Counted from the stretch's first letter, positions 1 to 7,500 are shown. The stretch: DNA of 13,608 nucleotides from Tieghemiomyces parasiticus (GCA_027575765.1 JANBPT010001140.1:1-13608), one strand, 5' to 3'. Notes: generated from the sequence alone by a model not told the origin. Numbers and translations are program-made.

Positions 1-270
1 TCTATTATTAAATAACTAAGTGATTTCCCACAGCAGTACCGAATTCACTGAAAACAGGCACTCCTGAATATGTGGTGTTCGGTTTGTGTAGGGGGTCGTA
101 ATCCACTTTGTGGGAAGAGGAAAAATGGTGGTTGTGAGACATTGATAGGATGGTGAGGCGGGCGGTAAGGAAACCAAAAAAAAGAGGGAGGTAGCGAAAA
201 TAAGCAGGGGTTTTTGCTTATAGGGTTTTCCCGATTTTTGTAGATAATAAAGGGCGGCTGATGACTTTAA

Positions 271-414
271 ACGTGGACACGGCTGACCCTTAGCAGGAGG
301 GAAGGAATATAGGCCAATGATGCTCACGGGCAAGACTTCTCGGGGAGGAAAGGTAACTATATCGGAGGTGCACATGGGCAAAACTTCGGATATTATGATA
401 AAAGGCGAATAACA
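271..414. repeat. 48-bp tandem repeat array, copy 1 (three units)
   Basis: Three units start at 271, 319 and 367, exactly 48 bp apart. The best-conserved part is the first 21 bases of each unit, consensus GGTGCACACGGGCAANRCTTC, as in 319-339 and 367-387; the unit at 271 is degenerate. A further isolated core lies at 479-499. The distal half of the units keeps a weaker GGGAGGAA...GTAA...ATCGGA pattern. 48 bp equals 16 codons, and a minus-strand frame reads two 16-residue units beginning EVLP, but this frame has no other support. The array may be a decayed minisatellite or a regulatory repeat. Confidence 0.6.
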
Positions 415-478
415 AATAGATCTGGCAATGGGGTCATGTAAAAATCTCTCCACGAGTCTCAGTTGACAAGGAAATCGA

Positions 479-499
479 GGTGCTCATGGGCAGCGCTCC
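479..499. repeat. isolated extra copy of the 21-base repeat core
   Basis: The 21 bases match the core of the 48-bp repeat (GGTGCTCATGGGCAGCGCTCC against GGTGCACACGGGCAACGCTTC). It lies 112 bp after the third unit, out of the 48-bp phase, within the stretch of about 120 bp that has no equivalent in duplication copy 2. Confidence 0.45.
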
Positions 500-619
500 A
501 ATGCAAGTGCAGTCGCCGGCATCGAAAGAATAGATTTGCTGCGTTGTTAAAACTGTTTTGATTGGTACTTGGTCTTTTTATTGAGCAGTTTGGTGTATAC
601 GCTTATATATTGGGAATGA

Positions 620-648
620 TACCCAGTAAGAGAGCACGTTCCTGGGTA
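620..648. other. stem-loop near the end of duplication copy 1
   Basis: TACCCAG (620-626) and CTGGGTA (642-648) form a perfect 7-bp stem around a 15-base loop. The equivalent place in copy 2 (1310-1337) keeps a stem with the same loop length but different closing bases. On the minus strand it lies just before a TAA at 605-603 and an AATAAA at 582-577, so it may belong to the 3' end of a transcript. This is inference; the stem is short enough to arise by chance. Confidence 0.35.
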
Positions 649-845
649 GCAAGGTTAGTTAGTAAAGGCATAAAATTTTTTAGGAGGATGTAGGGATAAT
701 AAGAGCCTTTCATCATTGATGTATGTTTTGTAAAGGTGTAACAGTTGATAGTGGCATCAAAGCATAGTGAAGGATAAGGCAGCATTAAATAAAATGGTAA
801 GGGACAATTCGAACCAAGTGGCGGGAATTTCCACCTCCATCTTTT

Positions 846-863
846 CACCACACATGTGTGGTG
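846..863. repeat. 18-bp perfect palindrome
   Basis: CACCACACATGTGTGGTG is identical to its own reverse complement. It sits at the boundary of duplication copy 2. Its right half (TGTGGTG) is shared with copy 1 at 71, whose left half differs (CTGAATA), so the full palindrome is specific to copy 2. It could be a dimeric transcription-factor site or an unrelated inverted repeat. Confidence 0.5.
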
Positions 864-1074
864 TTCGGGGTAATGGGGGGGTCGGTGTCCACACGACGGG
901 CGAGCGTGTTCTCGGGCGAGTAAGGCATAGTAGGTTTTTAGAGTACGGAAAAGAACGATGACAGAGTCAAACGGAAGAAAGGGGGGAGTGGGGAGGAATT
1001 GACCTATACTGTTTTTCGGGAATTTCTGGGGTTTTTCTGAGAGAGTTTAAAATAGCGAGTAATGGTAGTGAATA

Positions 1075-1219
1075 AACGCACACGGGCACAATGGGAGTGT
1101 AAAAAGGTAATCGGTTTCAAAGGGTGCACACGGGCAATGCTTCACAGGGAGAGGATGTTAACGAGATCGGAGGTGCACACGGGCAACGCTTCGATATAAT
1201 GATGATAACGATGAAGAAC
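1075..1219. repeat. 48-bp tandem repeat array, copy 2 (three units)
   Basis: Units start near 1075, 1123 and 1172, that is 48 and 49 bp apart. The second and third contain the nearly identical cores GGTGCACACGGGCAATGCTTC and GGTGCACACGGGCAACGCTTC; the first is degenerate (CGCACACGGGCACAATGGG). In both arrays the first unit is the most decayed and the last two the best kept, which supports a shared origin before the segment was duplicated. The 49-bp spacing breaks the 16-codon frame seen in copy 1, so this array is not coding. Confidence 0.6.
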
Positions 1220-1309
1220 TAACTTTAGAATGTATTCAGGCGGACATGTAAAAATTGAGACTTGTTTTATTCGTTGTGCTTAACAACCTTGCCTGTTATA
1301 GGAGAATGA

Positions 1310-1337
1310 TACCCAAAGACATGCTCGGCTCTTGGTA
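1310..1337. other. stem-loop near the end of duplication copy 2
   Basis: CCAA (1313-1316) pairs with TTGG (1332-1335) around a 15-base loop, and TA/TA can extend the stem past one bulged C. Compared with copy 1, a G/C closing pair has become A/T on both sides, a compensatory pattern, while the loop length is unchanged and the loop sequence differs. The signal is weak on its own. Confidence 0.3.
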
Positions 1338-1381
1338 GGTAAAATTTTGTCTGACGCTAACATTTTGTGCAATCCTCTAGG

Positions 1382-1537
1382 TCACAGGGACGTCTCCGGA
1401 GTCCGGAAGGTTCCTGCTTGGCGTGCATGCCCAGCGCATCCTTGCATTAGAGGGTATGAGGTTAATAGAGCGAAAATAATGAGGCGAAATAATAGAAGGA
1501 ATATAATAATAAATAGGCAGGACTTTTGGCGTCTCAT
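1382..1537 (-). CDS. possible 51-residue protein with hydrophobic leader
   Basis: An ATG at 1537-1535 in a GAA-ATG-A context opens a 51-codon frame ending in TGA at 1384-1382. The predicted peptide starts MRRQKSC, followed by about 22 hydrophobic residues (Ile/Leu/Phe-rich, with one Arg inside) and a 20-residue polar tail (MQGCAGHARQAGTFRTPETS then L). This has the outline of a signal peptide or a single membrane anchor. The DNA coding for the hydrophobic part is simply A/T-rich, which yields Ile/Leu/Phe by chance, and no repeat, processing site or homologue is recognisable. I cannot exclude a random frame. Confidence 0.22.
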   Translation of the reverse strand: MRRQKSCLFIIIFLLLFRLIIFALLTSYPLMQGCAGHARQAGTFRTPETSL

Positions 1538-1711
1538 TTCACACCACATAAGCTCACCTGTAAAGTAGATGGCCGAAGGGGGGAAAGTACCTGCAGTTTA
1601 GGGCATGGTTCAGGAGTAAAGGGCGGTCCATGAAGGACCGAAGTGCCTGTTCGCACCTCTTCCAGAGCTACCCGATAGCGGTAGGACCCGAGCGGGGTAC
1701 GTAATCTATTA

Positions 1712-1737
1712 CCTCTCCCTCTCCCTCTCTCTCTATC
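1712..1737. repeat. CT-rich microsatellite
   Basis: This is an imperfect CTCTCC/CT repeat of about 26 bases, pyrimidine on the plus strand. It is a simple-sequence tract in non-coding DNA with no associated gene. Confidence 0.7.
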
Positions 1738-1749
1738 CATCATTGCCAT

Positions 1750-2532
1750 ATTAGGTAAGATCCCAGGTCACGTTCCTCCGCCCATCCCCCCTCTTTATAA
1801 CTCCTCTTCCCCTTTCTATTGCCTTTATCCAGCGGGTCATCGGGAGTGGCAGGGAGAGCTGGGCACCGGTGAATAATTCTCACATAGCCCTCGCGCTGCC
1901 CGTTTCCGATCGGCTCCCCCTGCCCCCTTTTTCGTCTCCGTTCCGACACCCACCTCTATCCTTATGGCTCCCCGGTCACCTCACCCGATGTTGGAGGCTG
2001 CCAGGTAGGGCTGGGCGCCGGTAGATACTGGTTTGGGGGAAAGTGTTCGATAATTTACCCGCGCCACAGAGACCAGGTCTTCTTCTTCTATCGAGGTATA
2101 AGGAAGGAGAAGGATGGAGCGCCACTACTAGTCCGGCCAGATCTGGTCTGGGGACCAGTCTCACGAATGCCTTATACAGCGTTTCAACCCTCCGACCCGG
2201 TCCGGAGCTCACAGGGAGGTGGGGGGCTACGCGGCCTGTCCAGCCAAACCGCTACTGCAGGTCATCATCGACCCCGTGAATTGGTGGCCCTGGGCTATCA
2301 AAATGCAGGCGACGCAAGGACCTCAGTCATGACTTGCTATTGTTATGCCGAACTTAAAAAGGGCGACAAGTACCGCCCTTACCATCCGCCTTATTACGCA
2401 CAACTAGTCAGATATTATCGTCCCTGCTGTTCACCTTGCTCAACAACTAAACGCTAGACACGTAGCCTGGCCTTCATTTTTCTCTATCACCATTGCCAAA
2501 TCCAACAGTCGCCCTAGAAACTTCAGTCCGCC
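1750..2532. other. intergenic stretch upstream of the repeat-peptide gene
   Basis: No frame here looks coding: short frames exist on both strands, but they have no domain, no consistent composition and no splice signals linking them. Two short similar stretches occur, GGGAGAGCTGGGCACCGGTGA around 1850 and GGTAGGGCTGGGCGCCGGTAGA around 2005. The last 100 bases before 2533 are pyrimidine-rich and A/C-rich, as expected for a fungal 5' leader. No clear TATA box was found; the nearest candidate, TTAAAAAGG around 2354, is weak. An in-frame TAG at 2515-2517 limits the peptide gene to the ATG at 2533. Confidence 0.5.
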
Positions 2533-2790
2533 ATGTACGTGCGAGTTCGTTCTACGATGGCCCTGATCGTCAGTGCCTGGCTATTTCTAAGTGCCAGTGC
2601 TGCTACACGAACAAGTGACACTGCTGAGGCTCGCCTCCAACGTCGTGGACGAAACTTCAACGGACGCGGCCGTGTCTTCGAACCTGAGAATTATGGTTAC
2701 GTGTCACAGAGTACAAGGGATTTCAACCGACCGCAACATAATCACAAGGGGCGCGGCCGTGTCTTCGATCCTGAGAATTACGGCTACTAG
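2533..2790 (+). CDS. secreted repeat-peptide precursor (Kex2-type, unrecognised)
   Basis: This 85-residue precursor is not a family I recognise. Residues 1-24 form a signal peptide: basic n-region (MYVRVRST), hydrophobic core MALIVSAWLFL, and small c-region SASAA with AxA-type cleavage near 23/24. A short pro-region follows, ending in Arg37-Arg38, a typical Kex2/furin-like site preceded by AEA, as seen before Kex2 sites in yeast pheromone precursors. The remaining 47 residues hold two units: R-N-F-N...GRGRVFEPENYGY (residues 40-56) and R-D-F-N...GRGRVFDPENYGY (62-85), the second ending exactly at the C-terminus. In the 39-nt repeat (2662-2700 and 2749-2787) four bases differ; three changes are synonymous and one is Glu/Asp, which suggests selection on the peptide. 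There are no cysteines. The start is the first ATG after an in-frame stop, context GCC-ATG. It is probably a secreted peptide signal or effector; only one dibasic site is present, so release of separate peptides is uncertain. Confidence 0.72.
   Translation: MYVRVRSTMALIVSAWLFLSASAATRTSDTAEARLQRRGRNFNGRGRVFEPENYGYVSQSTRDFNRPQHNHKGRGRVFDPENYGY
2662..2700 (+). repeat. coding repeat unit 1 (GRGRVFEPENYGY)
   Basis: This is the first 13-codon copy of the peptide repeat. It matches 2749-2787 at 35 of 39 bases. The differences are GGA/GGG, GAA/GAT, TAT/TAC and GGT/GGC, all third-position and only one amino-acid changing (Glu to Asp). Confidence 0.9.
2749..2787 (+). repeat. coding repeat unit 2 (GRGRVFDPENYGY)
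   Basis: This is the second 13-codon copy, directly followed by the TAG stop, so the final Tyr is the C-terminus of the precursor. It is preceded by His-Lys, a possible monobasic processing point. Unit 1, by contrast, continues into VSQST without a basic pair. Confidence 0.9.
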
Positions 2791-3776
2791 CCGAGGGGTA
2801 TGGATATGGGTGCGAGTCACCGCCAGCTCTAAGGTCATTGTACTGGACTTTCCACCTTTCCCCTATCCGTAAGACGGCCGTTGATCTGACGTGCCTTTGC
2901 GAACGCTGTACACATTTCTTCGCAACTTCTCATGACGCTTATTCACGTAAAAAGTATTGCACTCCTCTTTTACCTGTGCCTATATAAATATACCTTTGTC
3001 ATACCCAACCTCGAATTTATAGTCTATTAGTTTGACTGATAACTTCCTAAGGTGTTCTTAAAGGAAATAGTAATTTAAACACAGTATTTTTGCATCCATC
3101 ATCTTTTTAGCGAAGTCATAATAGCGTTGTCATCACAGAGACGGCGAAATTATCAACGCAGTCTGGACTGTCACTCGCTGTTGTCGATGCTAAGTAGCAA
3201 GCGGCGTCTCGCCCAAGGATTATAATTTGATATTCAAAGCTCACCTCCCTATACATGCAAAACTTAAACTCAGTCTAAACCCCTATGGAGAGAAACAAGG
3301 GCAGTAGGGGGAATTCGCTCGTGGTTCCCGTTGATACGCCACATGACTTTATACCCTTCATTCACGCGTATGTATCCGATAGCGTCGCGGAAGGGAAACG
3401 GGTCTACCGAAGGGAAGGGAAGGAGAAGTAGGGAGAGGCGAAAGGGTACGGGCCAGCGTGCGCTTTGGCCCGCATTGGCCAGGCCAGACCATTCTCAGAT
3501 ACCGGGTTATGCGCGGGACCGCGCCAGTGCAGCCGAGCTTCGGGCGCGCAACCACCCTGCCTTAAGCCCTTAGCTTCTCACCCTGACTCTATTGGCCGTC
3601 CACTGTGCCTTGCGTTGGATATGTATATATATTTTCCTTTCTTAGCTACGAGACGCCCGGTTAAATTGATTCGTCATTCGCACAGCCTGACCAACAAGAA
3701 AGGGAGAGTCGTCACGTTGTCTGACCTTCCTCCGATAGAGCCCGAGACGTTCTGTTCTTTCCGTAGACAGCCATTC
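2791..3776. other. intergenic stretch between the two peptide genes
   Basis: I see no convincing gene. Bases 2981-2992 (TATATAAATATA) resemble the A/T-rich efficiency and positioning elements of fungal 3' ends and lie about 190 bp after the stop at 2790, so they may end that transcript. Bases 3395-3450 are strongly purine-rich (GGGAAGGGAAGG-type). A GC-rich stretch follows at 3455-3560. A 32-codon frame at 2931 has hydrophobic residues but no other support. The frames crossing 3331-3899 lack start context and recognisable protein features. Confidence 0.5.
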
Positions 3777-3787
3777 TATATAATAAA
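3777..3787 (+). promoter_or_regulatory. candidate TATA box for the 4025 gene
   Basis: TATATAATAAA is a good match to a TATA element. It lies about 240 bp before the ATG at 4025. It is followed by a pyrimidine-rich stretch (CCCCCCCTCTACTCG, about 3834) and a C/T-rich leader up to the start codon, a common layout for fungal promoters. The transcription start has not been determined. Confidence 0.4.
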
Positions 3788-4024
3788 GAGAAAGGAACCC
3801 AAACGACCGTCTCCTGTAGCGTTGTTCTCATCCCCCCCTCTACTCGTCAACTTGATTCCGCACTCTATTGCTCGTTTACACTATCTTCCAGCCCTGTGAA
3901 GACTGTCACTTCGCTTTCCTACCTTTACTACAACCAGCCGCGCCGCTCTACCGACTGCTGTAATACGGTAACCTCAAGCACGCACGCACTGTTTCCCACC
4001 TTCTCTTTCCTGGTAATTTCTACC

Positions 4025-4180
4025 ATGTCTCCTCATCTACATAAGATATTTCTGGTCGTTGTACTCGCCGCCTCACTGTGTTTGGCAGTCCAGGCCGCAC
4101 CAAGACCTTATTTCGAGCGGCTATTTAGACATAATCGCCCGGCGTTGCTAGCTAATCGGGCCTACATTCGCCATGTCTAG
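4025..4180 (+). CDS. small secreted cationic peptide precursor (unrecognised)
   Basis: This encodes 51 residues. The leader MSPHLHKIFLVVVLAASLCLAVQA has a short basic n-region, a hydrophobic core and a VQA/A or QAA/P cleavage context, a textbook signal peptide. The mature part is only 26-27 residues, beginning A/PRPYFERLFRHN. It contains six Arg and two His against one Glu, no cysteine, and two related segments, NRPALL (37-42) and NRAYIR (44-49). It could be an amphipathic antimicrobial-type peptide or a peptide signal; I know no family with this sequence. The same frame is open back to an ATG at 3896, but the start at 4025 (context ACC-ATG) gives the clean signal peptide and is preferred. 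It lies on the same strand as the 2533 precursor, 1.2 kb downstream, and converges on the RRM-WD40 gene. Confidence 0.6.
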   Translation: MSPHLHKIFLVVVLAASLCLAVQAAPRPYFERLFRHNRPALLANRAYIRHV

Positions 4181-4511
4181 TACATAGCCACCGGGGCTAT
4201 CGTGCGGGTTCAATGGGCTGTGTTATACAGGCCATCGCCTGTGAGGCTCATTCCTATACTTAGTTAACCTTTTCATTCGTTGCGGCTCATGTGTCTAAAA
4301 AAGACCGGTTATATATTTATATTTCTTTTTATTCCTCAGCTCTGTTTTTCCTTTGTGCGTCTATTAGTGGCTATTATAATACTATGTAAATACATTTCCT
4401 TTTGCAACGACATCGCTAGTACTAATGACACCATGGTGAAGGCCCTTGTACACGTGACTATCTGCAAAAGGAAGGCGAGAAAATCTGGCCGTCCCCTCTA
4501 TAACGACAGAG
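4181..4511. other. convergent intergenic region with 3' end signals
   Basis: This is 331 bp between the stop of the plus-strand peptide gene and the stop of the minus-strand RRM-WD40 gene. AATAAA on the minus strand at 4333-4328, about 180 nt past the TAA at 4514-4512, is a good poly(A) signal candidate for the large gene. The A/T-rich stretch at 4308-4322 (TTATATATTTATATT) could serve as a 3' end element on the plus strand. A hydrophobic plus-strand frame across 4280-4576 is judged spurious. Confidence 0.5.
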
Positions 4512-7500
4512 TTACACGGCCCCGCTGTTGCCACCGAGCGCGTCTAAATCTGGCAGCCAGTCTGGGGCATGGTTAGCGCGATGGAAATAACAATTGTAGG
4601 GTCAGACGTGACGTTAGTTATCACGCTACCGCCCCTAAGTGTGGAGGGAAGCGCTAATTTCAAGCGCAGGACAAGTCGCCCGGTAACACAAGTGTTTGGC
4701 CACTTACAATGCATTTCGCCATGAGTCGGTTCGCGCTCAGCGTTGAAGGCTGTGCCGACCGAGACGATGGCGTCGTCCGGGCCGGTAAAGCAAAAATCGT
4801 TGACTGGGCCGCTGGGTAAAGAAAAATTTTGGGGTCAGGTCGCAGTCGCAGGGCATGTATATAGCAAACGTCAGAATTGCGTGTCGCCCGTAAAGTATCG
4901 AGTAATCAACCCATTACCGGCCTTTTTGGTCGAATCTTGGCCAGCCACTTACCTGTGTAAGGAGTGCATCAGCAGGAGACCTCGGTTGCGGCGGTGATAC
5001 TGGTAGTTAAAATAGGTGCGGAGGAGGGATATGGGTGTGACCGTTAGCGATCTAGAACGTAAAGTATACCATTTTCGCAGAGGTCTATGAGTGGACCGAC
5101 AGTGGTTATCCGCCAACTAGGCAGGTTCAGCAGCTCGATGGCTTACCATATTCCAAAGCCCCACGGTACCGTTGCGACTGGAGGATCCGAACACGTTACG
5201 GAAGCGTCGCGACCACTGGATGCGGGTCACTGGCTCACCGGACGGCGTGCTCACGAACAAGGATCGGGCCTACGAAAAAGGAAAAGTGACAGAAACCCCC
5301 CCCCAATGTGGCCGACAGGATGAGTTGTTAGATGGAGTTCGGGTTTGATTACTGGCAAGAAACGACAACCAAACAGCACTTTGTAAAAATAAGGAATAGA
5401 AGGCATACCACACCCGCCAACTCTCGGCCTGTCATCCCGTCTCCCATGACGGACTGCAAAAGCTTCTCTCTATTGTACAACCCGGTACCAGGATGTCGGT
5501 AGACATTGTCACTTACCAACTGCTCGTCGAAATTCCGTCGCATGGCCCGGATATCCCACACGCGGCAGGTCCCGTCCATGTCCCCGGTGGCAATGAGGTG
5601 CTCACGGAAGGGATTCCACGCGCTGGCGGTGGTTGGGGCCGAGTGGGCAAAGAGATCCATCTGGCGGAACGATAAGGGGCCATGTATAGCGCCGGTTGGG
5701 AAATGGAAACGGAATCGGAAAGGTAGATCATAATCTACGGTTAGTTCACGGGCCATGTCGCCGTGGAACGACGCGTCGGCTTCCAGCGTTGGCGCCTTTG
5801 AGCGTACACCAATGCCCTAGGATTATCCAAATCATCATCATATTTACCGTGGTCAGGTCCCGAAGTCGAGCATCCCAAAGAAAGATCCCATCTTTGGCCG
5901 TCAACATGACGTTGCGATTCAGTGGGCTGATGGCCACACTACTGATCGGGTCAATCGACGAGGGCGAGCGAAGACAGTCGCGAATGATGAGGGCAGACCC
6001 TGCCGCGATGGACGGCCGATAAGGGACCTCCCAGCGGATGACGGTGCTTGAGGAATTGTCGACACCCAGCACGGTATTTTCGTGAACGTCAAATTCTCGC
6101 GTGAGGGTACCGCAACCGTCGTCAGGGAGGTGCAGGATCAGCGGGGCCGGAAAGGACTCGTCCTGAGGTGTGATATAAGACTCGGGCCCCATACCTGTAG
6201 AAAATCCGCACAAGTACCGTGCGTGGCCTGACGCGTAAACTATTTCGCCGATTGGACCACCCACTCGTAGCCGACCGCTGTTGGGCACATCCAGCGCATG
6301 GCCCGTGCGATAGGGAACGCGTGCAAGTGGGGATTCGCCGCGGCACAGGGCGGCGCCGGAACCCGCAGGTAGGTACACGTCCTTAGCGGCCGATGTGGTG
6401 CTTCGGGCCGGAGGATACAAGGGCACTCTTTCCAGTATCGGAAGAGATGGAACGGATGATTTGGAACTCGAGGTAGGGCCGCAGCGACCCAGGGTACACA
6501 CCACCCAGCCGGGCAACGCGTCTTCCATGGGGAACTCGAAACGGCCGGGCGGACGCACCACACAGCCTGTGTACTCCGTGACTGGATGGGACCCGTCAGG
6601 GATTATCAGGAATTTTTGGTAGGCGAACGAAGCAAAGAGTCGGTCCTGGGCGTGGCCCAGGAGTCGGTTGACAGCTGGGTACCGCGCGAGTTGGTCGACG
6701 AGGCTCATGGCCTGGGGCGGGGTAACGATACCAGCGGCTAGGACGGTCCCGTTGGTGGCCACGGAGGCGCCTGGATCGGCTGCAGAGGTAGCGGGGCGTC
6801 CTGTCACCTTCTTGGCCGAGGGTCGTAGAAGGGCTGGGATTGCCGGACGAGCCGAAGGCGACGATGGCCTAGCCAACGACTGTTCCGAAGGAGGTCGGGT
6901 GGTTACAGTCGTAGCCTTAGGTGGCAGTCGTGACGTCGCCTGAAGAAGCTTAGGAACGAAGGCAGCAGTGGTTGGGCCGTCGGTCGGTGTATGTGGAGGC
7001 CGCACCGGTTGGGCTGGCGGTGGTGCGGGTGCCTGTATGGTGCGCGGAGGCGGGGCAATGAGGACGGGCGTATGCTGCTGCGGGGGCCGCGAAGCGAGAA
7101 TGGGCAGTGTGAGGCTGGAAACTGATGCGGTTGACGGTAATGGCTTAAACGGGTTCGGCATACGGTGCGGCCGGGTCGGTGGCGAATTGGGTGACACCAC
7201 TGGAGCGTTGGTCGAAGCGAGCGATCGCCCCGACTGATGTTGAAGCCGCGGGTCGCGGGAGACAACGAGCGAGGTAAATGAATGTGCGAGTGGTTGAGGT
7301 GTCGGTGAAGCTCGCGAGGCTGACCTATCAGGGCCGGGCGAGTACCGCGAAGTCGACGCTTGACGATTGGAGGCACTGGATGGGGAAGTGACGACGGGGG
7401 TTGCCGACCGGGCCGACGACTTCCGAGTCGGCGAAACCACTTGGGCGGGCAACGAATGCATGACCACGTCGGCACAGCCAATACGGGCGTTGGTGGGCAC

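Larger units (their letters stand above)
70..690. repeat. diverged segmental duplication, copy 1
   Basis: This segment shares an ordered series of landmarks with 846-1350. In order they are: TGTGGTGTTCGG (71 and 857), a G-rich stretch ending GGTCG, three 48-bp repeat units (271 and 1075), CATGTAAAAA (435 and 1245), TTTATT (577 and 1266), GAATGATACCCA (614 and 1304), and a TTAGTAAAGG/GTAGGTAAAA-like end. The offset is about 786 to 810 for the first part and 690 for the last, so about 120 bp is present in copy 1 (about 440-560) and missing from copy 2, or was inserted in copy 1. Similarity between landmarks is low, so the duplication is old. On the minus strand a short frame ends in a stop at 603-605 with AATAAA 21 nt further on. 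I do not recognise a transposon or a known gene in it. Confidence 0.6.
846..1350. repeat. diverged segmental duplication, copy 2
   Basis: This is the partner of 70-690, with the same landmark order: palindrome half-site, G-rich stretch, three 48-bp units, CATGTAAAAA, minus-strand AATAAA (1271-1266), and a stem-loop with GAATGATACCCA. On the minus strand, short frames in both copies end in a similar way (a QE-x(4-5)-LGII pattern, stop at 1298-1296 here), with an AATAAA 21 to 25 nt after the stop. That hints at the duplicated 3' end of a gene, but no longer coding frame survives, so I annotate only the repeat. Confidence 0.55.

Noticed and set aside
16..453. 145-codon minus-strand frame with two 16-residue EVLP units
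   Set aside because: The repeat follows from the 48-bp DNA repeat, the equivalent frame in the second array is broken by a 49-bp spacing and a stop, and no domain or start context supports it.
3465..3899. 144-codon plus-strand frame
   Set aside because: It spans the candidate TATA box and leader of the 4025 gene and shows no recognisable protein features.
4280..4576. Hydrophobic 98-codon plus-strand frame
   Set aside because: The hydrophobicity comes from A/T-rich DNA; it overlaps the 3' end of the minus-strand gene and has no signal-peptide layout or repeat.
5296..5304. Run of nine C bases
   Set aside because: It lies within an intron upstream of the acceptor tract; a simple homopolymer with no further structure.
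4743..5323. Two plus-strand frames of about 80 codons (4743-4997 and 5087-5323)
   Set aside because: They overlap, antisense, the WD40 exons and introns, which have coherent splice signals and protein motifs.
5349..5516. Minus-strand frame after NFDEQL, ending in a hydrophobic tail
   Set aside because: It starts with a GTAAGT donor and reads intron sequence (polypyrimidine, TTGCCAG); the propeller resumes at 5269.
5746..5847. End of the long minus-strand frame after LRDLTT (VNMMMIW... to the stop at 5746)
   Set aside because: This is read-through of the 31-nt intron; the WD40 sequence continues in another frame directly after it.
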